DNA from: Candidatus Parcubacteria bacterium
GTDB taxonomy: Bacteria > Patescibacteriota > Patescibacteriia > CAIXNZ01
Length of the DNA: 35,482 bases
Reading direction: 5' to 3'
Assembly (NCBI GenBank): GCA_026395675.1
Contig: JAPLYF010000030.1
Coordinates: forward strand, 1 to 35,482
Shown one piece after another: positions 21,308 through 28,278 of this stretch; the first letter of the stretch is position 1, and every line of letters begins with the position of its first letter. The notes below the pieces were generated by a model that did not search any database, had not been told where the DNA came from, and was given only the letters and a program-made list of their open reading frames with translations. Position numbers and translations under genes: made by a program.

Positions 21308-22333
21308 TTAAAATTGATTTAAAAATCTCAAATCCCCGCTTTGTAATAATCGGACATCATCAATCCGGTATTTCATCATCACCAAACGCGTTAACCCAAG
21401 ACCAAACGCGAACCCAGACCATTTTTTTGGATCAATACCACCATACTTCAAAACATTGGGATGAACCAAACCAGAACCAACAAATTCTATCCAGCCGCTT
21501 TGTTTGCAAATTGGACAACCTTTGCCCTGGCAAATTAAACAGCCAAAATCCAATTCAAAACCCGGCTCCACAAAAGGAAAATAACCCGGGCGCAACCTAA
21601 CTTTGACTTCTTTTTTAAATATGGCTGACAGCATTTCTTTCATTATTGCCACCAAATGAGTGATAGCAATATCTTTATCAATCATTAAACCTTCCAGCTG
21701 ATAAAAAGTGTGATCGTGTGAAGCATCAGTAGCTTCATTTCTAAAAACCCTGCCTGGAACTACACAGCGAAGCGGTGCGCCATATTTTTGCATGGCTCTA
21801 ATTTGAACTGGTGAAGTGTGAGTACGCAAAACTAATTTATCTTTAGATTCAATGTAAAAAGTATCCTGCGAATCACGCGCCGGATGCCAAGCTGGAATAT
21901 TCAAGGCCTCAAAATTATAATAATCTGACTCCAATTCTGGCCCATCCAAAATCATAAAGCCCATAGATTTAAAAATATCCTCAAGTTCATTTTGCACCTG
22001 AGTTAAAGGATGCAAGTGCCCTAATTTAAATTTTTCAATTTCCAAAGTCACATCAATGAAATCTCTTTCTAGGTCAGTTTCTTTTTTACTGGAAATTTCT
22101 CCTTCTTTTTGCTCCAGTGCCTTAGCAATCTCTGTTTTAAGCTGGTTGGCTAAAGTGCCTAATTTGGGCTTCAAGTCCTCAGATACTTCCTTTATATCCT
22201 TTAATAACTTGGCTAATTCCCCGTTTTTACGGGAAAAATATTTATCCCTGATTTTCTGCCAATCATCTGAATTCTTAATGGCTTTAATTTCTTTAAGCGC
22301 CTCTTCTTTTATTTTTTTAAATTTTGTTTCCAT
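21308..22333 (-). CDS. pheS: Phenylalanyl-tRNA synthetase alpha subunit
   Basis: Catalytic subunit that activates Phe and charges tRNA-Phe, 341 residues. An N-terminal coiled coil (about 1-90) binds tRNA. Class II motifs follow: HLHPLTQVQNELEDIF with LDGPELESDYYNFEALN (motif 1 region), LRTHTSPVQIRAM, RVFRNEATDASHDHTFYQLEG (motif 2), RPGYFPFVEPGFE and the motif 3 helix SGFAFGLGLTRLVMMKYRIDD. A small four-Cys insertion, CLICQGKGCPICKQSGW near 268-284, could bind zinc and is seen in some bacterial PheS. It starts 9 nt after the rseP stop, so the two genes are cotranscribed. No SD. Confidence 0.97.
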   Translation of the reverse strand: METKFKKIKEEALKEIKAIKNSDDWQKIRDKYFSRKNGELAKLLKDIKEVSEDLKPKLGTLANQLKTEIAKALEQKEGEISSKKETDLERDFIDVTLEIEKFKLGHLHPLTQVQNELEDIFKSMGFMILDGPELESDYYNFEALNIPAWHPARDSQDTFYIESKDKLVLRTHTSPVQIRAMQKYGAPLRCVVPGRVFRNEATDASHDHTFYQLEGLMIDKDIAITHLVAIMKEMLSAIFKKEVKVRLRPGYFPFVEPGFELDFGCLICQGKGCPICKQSGWIEFVGSGLVHPNVLKYGGIDPKKWSGFAFGLGLTRLVMMKYRIDDVRLLQSGDLRFLNQF

Positions 22334-22342
22334 TTTGAAGAA

Positions 22343-23452
22343 TTAGATTAAATTTGAAAAAAAGTTAGAAAATACTTTGCTGTAGCGCAAAAGATCCTGA
22401 AAGGTAATTACAATGATCAAAAGCATAAGCAGAGAAAAACCAATGGTATTAATTAAAGATTCTATTTTTTGGGTCATTGGCTTGCGTCTAATTTTTTCAA
22501 TAAATAGAAATAATAGTCGTCCGCCATCCAGGGCCGGGAAAGGTAAAATATTAATAATTGCCAAATTTAAAGAAAGCAGAGCTGTAAATTGCAAGAGATA
22601 AATAAATCCCAATTTAGCAACCTGGCCAGTTAAAACTGCTATACCAACCGGCCCGGAAACTTGCACCCCAAGTGGTTTGCCAATTACTAAATTTTTAATA
22701 ATATTGGCAAAAGCCAAGACAAATTCCTTGGTTAAAATGCCGGTTAATTTAAAGCCGTGCCAGATGGCTTGTGGTATGCCATAAGAAACAGTGCCGGTCT
22801 CAACCAAGCTCATTCCAATTCCTCCCTTGCCCTGGCCAATATCAGCAATTTCGATTTCTTTAGTTAAAATCTGGCCTTCACGGCTAAACTGATAAGTGAT
22901 TTTCTGGCCAATTTTACCTGATGTATAATCAATCAAATTTTGAACACTGGTTATTGGCTGGCCGTCAACTGACAAAACAACATCGCCAATTTGCACATCA
23001 GCTGCTTGGGCCGGTTTATCATCCAAAATAGCCACAACCTGAATTTTATAATTTTTAACTAAACCCTTAGCCAGGGCTTGCTGATCTACTGCTTGCGGCA
23101 AACCCACCATATAACCAAAAGAAAGCAATATTGCGCAAAGCAAAAAGTTCATGATTACCCCTGCTACTAAAACAATGGCTCGTCGCCAAGGTTTTTTACT
23201 GCCAAAACTATCAGGCACATTTTTCTCTTCACCATCCTCGCCTTTTATCTTGCAAAAGCCGCCCAAAGGTATTGAATTTATTGAATAAATCACGCCATCT
23301 TTGCCTTTCTTGCCCCAAATTCTTGGTGGGAAACCAAAGCCAAATTCCTCGACTTTCATGCCCATTTTCTTAGCCGTAATAAAATGGCCAAATTCATGGA
23401 CAAAAACCAAAAGACCTAAAACAATTAAAAAAATAGCTACTGTAATTAACAT
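22343..23452 (-). CDS. rseP: Site-2 zinc metalloprotease, RseP family
   Basis: Intramembrane protease that cuts membrane-bound regulators or signal-peptide remnants, 369 residues. The first transmembrane helix carries HEFGH (about 20-24) with zinc ligands His20 and His24 and catalytic Glu21. GFPPRIWGKK and SINSIPLGGFCKIKGED follow as in the family. A single PDZ domain lies near 130-200 (QAADVQIGDVVLSVDGQPI). The third-ligand motif NILPFPALDGGRLLF lies near 306-320 and contributes the Asp. Four hydrophobic segments in total. E. coli RseP has two PDZ domains, so one here is a shorter form common in other phyla. First gene of the operon with pheST; promoter at 23487-23515. Confidence 0.95.
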   Translation of the reverse strand: MLITVAIFLIVLGLLVFVHEFGHFITAKKMGMKVEEFGFGFPPRIWGKKGKDGVIYSINSIPLGGFCKIKGEDGEEKNVPDSFGSKKPWRRAIVLVAGVIMNFLLCAILLSFGYMVGLPQAVDQQALAKGLVKNYKIQVVAILDDKPAQAADVQIGDVVLSVDGQPITSVQNLIDYTSGKIGQKITYQFSREGQILTKEIEIADIGQGKGGIGMSLVETGTVSYGIPQAIWHGFKLTGILTKEFVLAFANIIKNLVIGKPLGVQVSGPVGIAVLTGQVAKLGFIYLLQFTALLSLNLAIINILPFPALDGGRLLFLFIEKIRRKPMTQKIESLINTIGFSLLMLLIIVITFQDLLRYSKVFSNFFSNLI

Positions 23453-23486
23453 GTATTTGCTAAAGATTATTAATTAACTTACTTTA

Positions 23487-23515
23487 ATTTTAGCTTAATT
23501 AAAAATAAATATCAA
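23487..23515 (-). promoter_or_regulatory. rseP operon promoter
   Basis: On minus, TTGATA (23515-23510), 17-nt spacer ending AGC, TAAAAT (23492-23487). The -35 lies only 3 nt from the -35 of the divergent RNA promoter. Confidence 0.65.
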
Positions 23516-23518
23516 ATC

Positions 23519-23547
23519 TTGACAGATTTCTTAAACTATGCTAACAT
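23519..23547 (+). promoter_or_regulatory. Promoter of the 23553-23850 RNA
   Basis: TTGACA (23519-23524), 17-nt spacer ending TGC, TAACAT (23542-23547). The spacer shares its TTGACAGATT start and TGCTAA end with unit B. Confidence 0.85.
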
Positions 23548-23552
23548 ATTAT

Positions 23553-23850
23553 TACAAAATTGTTGATCTAGGCTGGCCGCATAAGCGGTTGGCTAAGTGG
23601 GGCTAAGCATTCTTGCACGGTTCCCGGATCAACGTCGGGTTTTAGGCGGCTGGATAAAACTCCGAAATAAGGAGTGGGGCCCAAACCAGCCAAGAGTTTT
23701 GGGCGTAACAACGGAGTTTGATGCGCTACCTGATGGAGGGCTAAAAACGGTAAAATCGCGCGATCCAAATTTAGCAACCTCCCGGCCAAGCAATTGGCAA
23801 AAAACTCTCTATTCGTAATCAAAGCGGAAGTTTAACTTCCGCTTTTTTAT
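23553..23850 (+). ncRNA. Structured non-coding RNA, about 300 nt, family not recognised
   Basis: It has its own consensus-like promoter and a strong terminator, and is much richer in G+C than the flanks, as structural RNAs are in AT-rich genomes. Stems visible by eye: CCGC/GCGG with AUAA loop (about 23578-23589), CCCG/CGGG (23624-23640), ACTCC/GGAGT (23660-23676), GCCCAAA/TTTGGGC (about 23679-23703), GGCTGG/CCAGCC long-range, GGAGG/CCTCC long-range, and GCCAA/TTGGC with a GCAA loop (23784-23797). AAACTCCG can instead pair with CGGAGTTT downstream, suggesting a pseudoknot or switch. The RNase P GAGGAAAGUCC and the tmRNA tRNA-like ends are absent. Open frames within it have no start signals and do not resemble proteins. 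Confidence 0.75.
23822..23850. terminator. Bidirectional terminator between the RNA and murI
   Basis: AAGCGGAAGTT/AACTTCCGCTT perfect hairpin with TTTTTTATTTT on plus. Its end overlaps the murI stop codon. Confidence 0.9.
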
Positions 23851-24731
23851 TTTAATTCAATTTTTTCAAACTCAATCCCCTTGCCAAACCATTTTTCCCC
23901 CAATTCCTGATAAAGTTCTGATAAATCTGTGACAAAAAATTTAATATTGGGAACCGCCGAGGTTGTCATGGTGAGCATAGTCGAACCATCAACCGAGGCG
24001 GCTTTATCCAATTTACTTTCAATCTCATTATGTCTGGCTAAGTAATCAGCCAAGGACTCAGCCACAATTTCCCCTGAATTTAAAACTTTTGTTTGAATAC
24101 CCATAATCCCCTTAACTTCTTTTAACAAAATCGGATAATGGGTACAGCCCAAAATTAAAGTATCAACTTTAGCCAATTTCAATGGCCGCAAATAATATCG
24201 TAAAATCTTTTTGGTTTCCGGCCTATTTTCCCAGCCCTCTTCAATCAAAGGGATGAGCAAAGGACATGCTTGCTGTAAAACTTCCAATTGCGGCTTTTCC
24301 GCCTGAGGCGGATCCGCCTTTGGCGTAAACTTTTCAATTTCCCGAATATAGGCCTGGGAATTAATAGTGCCTTTGGTCCCGATTACTCCAATTTTATTTT
24401 TCGCAACCAAAACAGCTTTTTCAACTACAGGCCTAATTACTCCCAAAACTCGCCTGTCAGGATAATTTTGCAGTAACCATTCCTGCTGAATTTTCCTTAA
24501 AGCTTTAGCCGAAGCAGTATTGCAGGCAATAATTATTAACTCGCAATCCTGCTTAAATAAAAAATTAACTGCCTGCTCTGTAAATTTATAGATTACATCT
24601 TGCGAACGGTTGCCATATGGCGTCCTTGCATTGTCACCCAAGTAAATGTAATCGTATTGAGGCAGTTTTTTTACAATTTCTTTTAAAATAATCAGGCCAC
24701 CCAGGCCTGAATCAAAAATTCCTATTCTCAT
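23847..24731 (-). CDS. murI: Glutamate racemase with two palindrome-encoded insertions
   Basis: Makes D-glutamate for peptidoglycan. 294 residues against about 265 for the family. IGIFDSGLGGL (3-13) holds the catalytic-site Asp/Ser, LGDNARTPYG follows, ACNTAS contributes Cys70 and LGCTHYP Cys196, the two catalytic bases. Their spacing of 126 is longer than usual because residues about 136-146 (TPKADPPQAEK) derive from the same palindrome as in pheT. A second palindromic element encodes about 244-260 (SVDGSTMLTMTTSAV). Removing both returns the length to about 266. Both insertions keep the frame, so the gene is probably functional. Its start lies 9 nt from a large inverted-repeat element; no SD. 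Confidence 0.95.
   Translation of the reverse strand: MRIGIFDSGLGGLIILKEIVKKLPQYDYIYLGDNARTPYGNRSQDVIYKFTEQAVNFLFKQDCELIIIACNTASAKALRKIQQEWLLQNYPDRRVLGVIRPVVEKAVLVAKNKIGVIGTKGTINSQAYIREIEKFTPKADPPQAEKPQLEVLQQACPLLIPLIEEGWENRPETKKILRYYLRPLKLAKVDTLILGCTHYPILLKEVKGIMGIQTKVLNSGEIVAESLADYLARHNEIESKLDKAASVDGSTMLTMTTSAVPNIKFFVTDLSELYQELGEKWFGKGIEFEKIELK
23954..24001. repeat. Palindromic element inserted inside murI (second)
   Basis: CCGCC, GGTTG and ATGGT on the left pair with ACCAT, CAACC and GGCGG on the right around GAGCATAGTCGA. 48 nt, that is 16 codons. Resembles the dispersed CATGGTGAGC...GTCGAACCAT repeats seen in many bacterial intergenic regions, but here it lies inside a gene. Confidence 0.8.
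24294..24333. repeat. Double-triloop palindrome inserted inside murI (first)
   Basis: 28 core bases (24298-24325) are identical to the pheT copy, with shared CTTTT and AACTTTTC flanks. The murI reading frame is shifted relative to pheT, giving TPKADPPQAEK. Confidence 0.85.
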
Positions 24732-24740
24732 ATTTTTATT

Positions 24741-24831
24741 GGGCGAAAATATTTTGGCCAGTCGGTTAGTGTAGGGAACGGTCTAGACCGTTCCCTACGG
24801 AAGCCGGTGTTGTGCCAAAATATTTTCGCCC
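24741..24831. repeat. Nested perfect inverted repeat (MITE-like) upstream of murI
   Basis: Outer arms GGGCGAAAATATTTTGGC (24741-24758) and GCCAAAATATTTTCGCCC (24814-24831) are perfect 18-bp inverted repeats. Inside is a perfect 28-nt palindrome at 24771-24798 built on GTAGGGAACGGTCT. Nearly the whole 91 bp can fold into one hairpin. No reading frame. It sits between the hexomutase gene and murI. Confidence 0.85.
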
Positions 24832-24860
24832 CACCAAATTTCATAATTCAGATCTCATAA

Positions 24861-26204
24861 TTATTTTATCAATTTCAACAATTCCTTAACTTTTTCATCA
24901 ATCAAATCCTGCGACTTTGCCTCCACATTTAACCGAATCAAGGGTTCAGTATTTGATTTGCGCAAATTAAAGCGCCAATCCTTAAATTCCACGGAAACTC
25001 CATCAATATGTTCGATCTTACCCTTAGAATATTTTTTCTCAACATTAGTTAAAATTATATCAGGATCAGTGACCGTCTGATTAATTTCGCCGGAAATAAA
25101 ATATCTCTCGCGATATGGCTTGGCTAAATCAGACATTTTAATCCCCTCTTTACTTAATCTTTCTAAAATCAGAAGCAAAGGGATCATGCCATTGTCAGCG
25201 TAAAAATTGTCACGGAAATAATAATGGCCTGACATTTCACCGGCAAAAAAAGCTTTTTCTTTTCTCATGCGATCTTTAAAAAAAGCATGCCCAGGTCTAT
25301 TTAATAAAAGTTTACCTCCCATTTTTTTAACTGCGTCCTCAACAGCCCAAGTTAAACGCGGCCCAGAAATAACTTTTTCTTTTGGCTTTTTCTTTAATAA
25401 ATATTCTGCCAAAATTGCAGTTAAAAAATAGCCTTCAACGAAATCACCATTTTCATCGAAAATAAAACATCTATCTGCATCACCATCCCAGGCCACGCCC
25501 AAATTTGCTTTCTCGCTTTTTACCAAATCTGAAATTTCTTTTCTTCTTTCAGGGATCAAAGGGTCAGGCTTTCCTTTTGGAAAATGGCCATCAGGATGAA
25601 AATTCAAAGGCACAATTTCGACTGGTAAAAATTCCAAAATTTTATTCAGAGCCACTCCAGCCATGCCAAAATTCGCGTCTGCTACGATTTTCATTGGCTT
25701 AATCGCTTTGGCATCAATGAAAGACAAGCAATGTTTGGCATAATCAGCCAAAATTTCTTTGGTACTAATTTCTCCTTTTTCTGGCTCCATTATTTCTCCT
25801 TCTTTAAGCGCCTGTTTTTTGATATCCAAAAGCCCGCTATCCTCCGAAACGGCTATGGCGCTTTCCCTAACAAATTTCAGACCATTATATTCTTTGGGAT
25901 TATGAGAAGCCGAAATAGTTATGCCGCCGCCATAATCATAAAAAGCCACGGCAAAATAAAGCATGTCAGTGGAAATAGTGCCAATATCAATTACATCAAA
26001 ACCAGCATTGGTAATGCCTTTGGCTGCGGCCTGCCATAAACTGGGTGAAGACAAACGCACATCTTTACCTAAAACAACTGAACCCTTGGGCTTAAAAACT
26101 TTAACATATGCCTGAGCGATTTTGTAAACAGCTTCTTCATTAATTTCGTCCGGGTAAATGCCCCTCACATCATAGGCCTTAAAAATATTTTGATTTAATG
26201 CCAT
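24861..26204 (-). CDS. Phosphomannomutase / phosphoglucomutase
   Basis: Interconverts hexose 1- and 6-phosphates to supply sugar nucleotides for surface glycans. 447 residues. FKAYDVRGIYP (8-18) opens domain 1, TISASHNPKEYNGLKF near 95-110 carries the phosphoserine, WDGDADRCF near 237-245 is the magnesium loop, GEMSGHYYF near 318-326 is the sugar-binding loop, and LRKSNTEPLIRLNVEA near 413-428 is the phosphate-binding loop of domain 4. All four domains are present and intact. Mannose versus glucose preference cannot be told (ManB/AlgC-type). It is followed by murI across the inverted-repeat element and preceded by the beta-helix membrane protein gene, 13 nt away on the same strand. No SD. Confidence 0.95.
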   Translation of the reverse strand: MALNQNIFKAYDVRGIYPDEINEEAVYKIAQAYVKVFKPKGSVVLGKDVRLSSPSLWQAAAKGITNAGFDVIDIGTISTDMLYFAVAFYDYGGGITISASHNPKEYNGLKFVRESAIAVSEDSGLLDIKKQALKEGEIMEPEKGEISTKEILADYAKHCLSFIDAKAIKPMKIVADANFGMAGVALNKILEFLPVEIVPLNFHPDGHFPKGKPDPLIPERRKEISDLVKSEKANLGVAWDGDADRCFIFDENGDFVEGYFLTAILAEYLLKKKPKEKVISGPRLTWAVEDAVKKMGGKLLLNRPGHAFFKDRMRKEKAFFAGEMSGHYYFRDNFYADNGMIPLLLILERLSKEGIKMSDLAKPYRERYFISGEINQTVTDPDIILTNVEKKYSKGKIEHIDGVSVEFKDWRFNLRKSNTEPLIRLNVEAKSQDLIDEKVKELLKLIK

Positions 26205-26217
26205 AAAATTTTAATTC

Positions 26218-27384
26218 TTAGATATTTTCCAGTTTTAAATCTTTCTTAATTATATTAAGTAAAACACCAATCCCCCACAAAGTTACTCCTAACCTAATAA
26301 ACCACCCAAAATAAGGGATTAAACATAATAAACAAATAATCAGTAAGCCCAAGATCATTTTCCAGACCAAAGGAACCTCTATTTTCTTATTAAAAATAGC
26401 AATAACTCTTTCACCTAAATAAATACTGACAAAAATCTTGCTTAAATAAATAGCAATCAGAAATAATGCTCCTAAAATCAGGGCTAAGGGCAAGCCAATG
26501 ATTGTCACTGCTAAAATGATCAAAGCAATTGGCATTACAATTAAATAAACTAAACCTTTTAAAATTGTGATTATAATATTTTTATCCAACTCCTTCTGTA
26601 CTTTTACCGTGAAATTTTTAAAAACAAAAATCAAAAGAAGTCCTACTGCCAAAGACCCTAAAAGTCCAGCCAGCCAGCAGGTCAAAAAGAAAAGATTAAA
26701 TTTTTCTTTAAGGGGCTCCTTCGGTTCTATTTTCCATTGAGTAAATTTTTCTTCATTACCGACCTTGGCGCCACTTTTGATTTCTGCCAATTGCTGAGCT
26801 GTGTATTCTAGATTACCATGGATATTCGTTCCCGAATTTAAAATCATATTGCCTTTAGGCTCGATCGTGGCATAAGTACTACCTAGAATTTCGCCATTTA
26901 ATATTAAATTTCGAGCTGCAGCATATAAATTTTTATTAATTTTGCCATCAATTTCTACATTGCTACCAGCCACAAGCAAATTCTTGCCCACCTCTGACTC
27001 ACTGGCTAAGGTAACTATTCCGCCTGCTACACTGACATTTTGGGCAATTTTGCCTTTAATAATGACTGTACCGCCTAGAACTCGCAGATTACCTTTTATT
27101 TCTGAATTGATTATTACATTTGAACCCACAATGATTACATCACCCTCAACCGGACCGCTTACTTCAACATTTACTCCGACCAAATATAAATCATCTTTAA
27201 TTTGCGCTTTTAAATTAATATTTTCGCCTGCTGCCCAAAAAATATTTTCAAAAACAAGGCCTTCGGGAAGATTAATATTTGCCGCTTGAGCCGAGCTTTT
27301 TACAGGAAAAAATAAGGTTATTATAAAAGCTATAATCAAACATTTAAATAAAGGGGTTTTAGCTAATTTTGGCCACAAAATCAT
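26218..27384 (-). CDS. Polymer-forming (bactofilin-like) beta-helix protein with membrane domain
   Basis: 388 residues: signal sequence or first transmembrane segment (about 10-33), then a repetitive region (about 40-195) in which short strands alternate with I/V-x-G-x-V patterns: GPVEGDVIIVGSNVIINSEIKG, NLRVLGGTVIIKGKIAQ, NVSVAGGIVTLASESEV, NLLVAGSNVEIDGKINK. This is the DUF583/bactofilin-type right-handed beta-helix. After it come about four hydrophobic segments (about 230-380). The beta-helix therefore faces outside and the C-terminus is membrane-embedded, unlike cytoplasmic bactofilins. Role unknown; structural or sensing is inference. Adjacent to the hexomutase gene (13 nt). No SD. Confidence 0.78.
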   Translation of the reverse strand: MILWPKLAKTPLFKCLIIAFIITLFFPVKSSAQAANINLPEGLVFENIFWAAGENINLKAQIKDDLYLVGVNVEVSGPVEGDVIIVGSNVIINSEIKGNLRVLGGTVIIKGKIAQNVSVAGGIVTLASESEVGKNLLVAGSNVEIDGKINKNLYAAARNLILNGEILGSTYATIEPKGNMILNSGTNIHGNLEYTAQQLAEIKSGAKVGNEEKFTQWKIEPKEPLKEKFNLFFLTCWLAGLLGSLAVGLLLIFVFKNFTVKVQKELDKNIIITILKGLVYLIVMPIALIILAVTIIGLPLALILGALFLIAIYLSKIFVSIYLGERVIAIFNKKIEVPLVWKMILGLLIICLLCLIPYFGWFIRLGVTLWGIGVLLNIIKKDLKLENI

Positions 27385-27432
27385 ATTTTTAACTAATTAA
27401 TTTATAAATTGTATTTGAATAATTAATTCACT

Positions 27433-27462
27433 TTGACAGCGAGGCAGTTTTTATATTATAAT
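27433..27462 (+). promoter_or_regulatory. lemA promoter
   Basis: TTGACA (27433-27438), 18-nt spacer, TATAAT (27457-27462). A small GCTCAA/TTGAGC hairpin (27480-27503) follows in a leader of about 105 nt. Confidence 0.75.
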
Positions 27463-27573
27463 TAATCTAGAAATGCTGCGCTCAAGTTAGCAATAATTTG
27501 AGCTTATAAATGAATGGAAAGTCCTAAATCTAATTTAAGTATATAAAATTTAACTAATTAACGCAAAAAAATT

Positions 27574-28128
27574 ATGCCCATTTGGGGAATTATTCTTATT
27601 ATCGTTATAGCTATTTTGGGCTGGTTAATCGCAGTTTATAATGGTTTAATTAGGAGCAAAAATCGTGTTGATGAGGCCTGGTCAGATATCGATGTCCAGC
27701 TCAAAAGACGCTATGATTTGATTCCTAATTTAGTGGAAACTGTCAAAGCTTATGCCGGCCATGAAAAAGAAGTTTTTCAAAAAGTGACTGAAGCTCGTTC
27801 CCAAGCCATGCAAGCTAAAAGTTTAGATGATAAAGGCAAGGCAGAAAACATGCTCGGTCAAACATTAAAATCACTTTTTGCCGTGGCTGAAAATTATCCA
27901 GATTTGAAAGCCAGTACTAATTTCCTGCAATTGCAAGATGAATTATCTGATACTGAAAATAAAATTCAGGCTGCCAGACGCTTTTATAATGGCAATGTCA
28001 GAGATTTCAATATCAAAATCCAGGTTTTTCCCAATACTCTTGTTGCCGGGCTCTTGGGTTTTAAAGCGCGTGAATTCTTCCAGGTAGAAGAAGAACAAGA
28101 AAGAGAAGCGCCCCAAGTCAAATTCTAA
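27574..28128 (+). CDS. lemA: LemA family protein
   Basis: Membrane-anchored helical protein of 184 residues. One N-terminal transmembrane segment (about 4-23, IILIIVIAILGWLIAVYNGL) is followed by the family signature: RSKNRVDEAWSDIDVQLKRRYDLIPNLVETVKAYA (about 28-62), then EKEVFQKVTEARS, LQLQDELSDTENKIQAARRFYN and a closing FPNTLVAGLLGFKAREFF. The bulk is a four-helix bundle outside the cytoplasm. Function is not settled. In many bacteria the gene lies beside htpX, as it does here with only a repeat-filled spacer between, which suggests a shared role in envelope protein quality control. No SD. Confidence 0.95.
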   Translation: MPIWGIILIIVIAILGWLIAVYNGLIRSKNRVDEAWSDIDVQLKRRYDLIPNLVETVKAYAGHEKEVFQKVTEARSQAMQAKSLDDKGKAENMLGQTLKSLFAVAENYPDLKASTNFLQLQDELSDTENKIQAARRFYNGNVRDFNIKIQVFPNTLVAGLLGFKAREFFQVEEEQEREAPQVKF

Positions 28129-28130
28129 TT

Positions 28131-28277
28131 GGTTACAAATCTACGAATTAGCTCCGAAGGTGCCCCTTGGGGGCTACGAATACTACTAATATCTAAAATT
28201 CAATTTAGTTAGTGGATTATTTGTAGATTCGTAGAATATCTGTCCCGAAGGGATCCCTTAGGGATAGATTCGTATCC
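28131..28277. repeat. Spacer element with triloop hairpins between lemA and htpX
   Basis: Starts GGTTACAAATCTACGAAT, ends AGATTCGTATCC (near-inverted ends). Inside, GCCCC/GGGGC with a TTG loop lies near 28156-28170. At 28243-28264 are two consecutive hairpins with the same stem TCCC/GGGA and loops GAA and TTA, the same double-triloop plan as in pheT and murI. The element runs up to the htpX start codon. Confidence 0.65.
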
Positions 28278-28278
28278 T

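Noticed and set aside
23568..23822. Overlapping open frames on both strands (23568-23822 minus, 23597-23818 plus)
   Set aside because: They lie wholly inside the structured RNA, have no start signals, look like no protein, and the region has its own promoter, stems and terminator.
23553..23850. Assignment of the structured RNA as RNase P RNA, tmRNA, SRP RNA or 6S RNA
   Set aside because: None of the conserved sequence landmarks could be found by eye; left unassigned.
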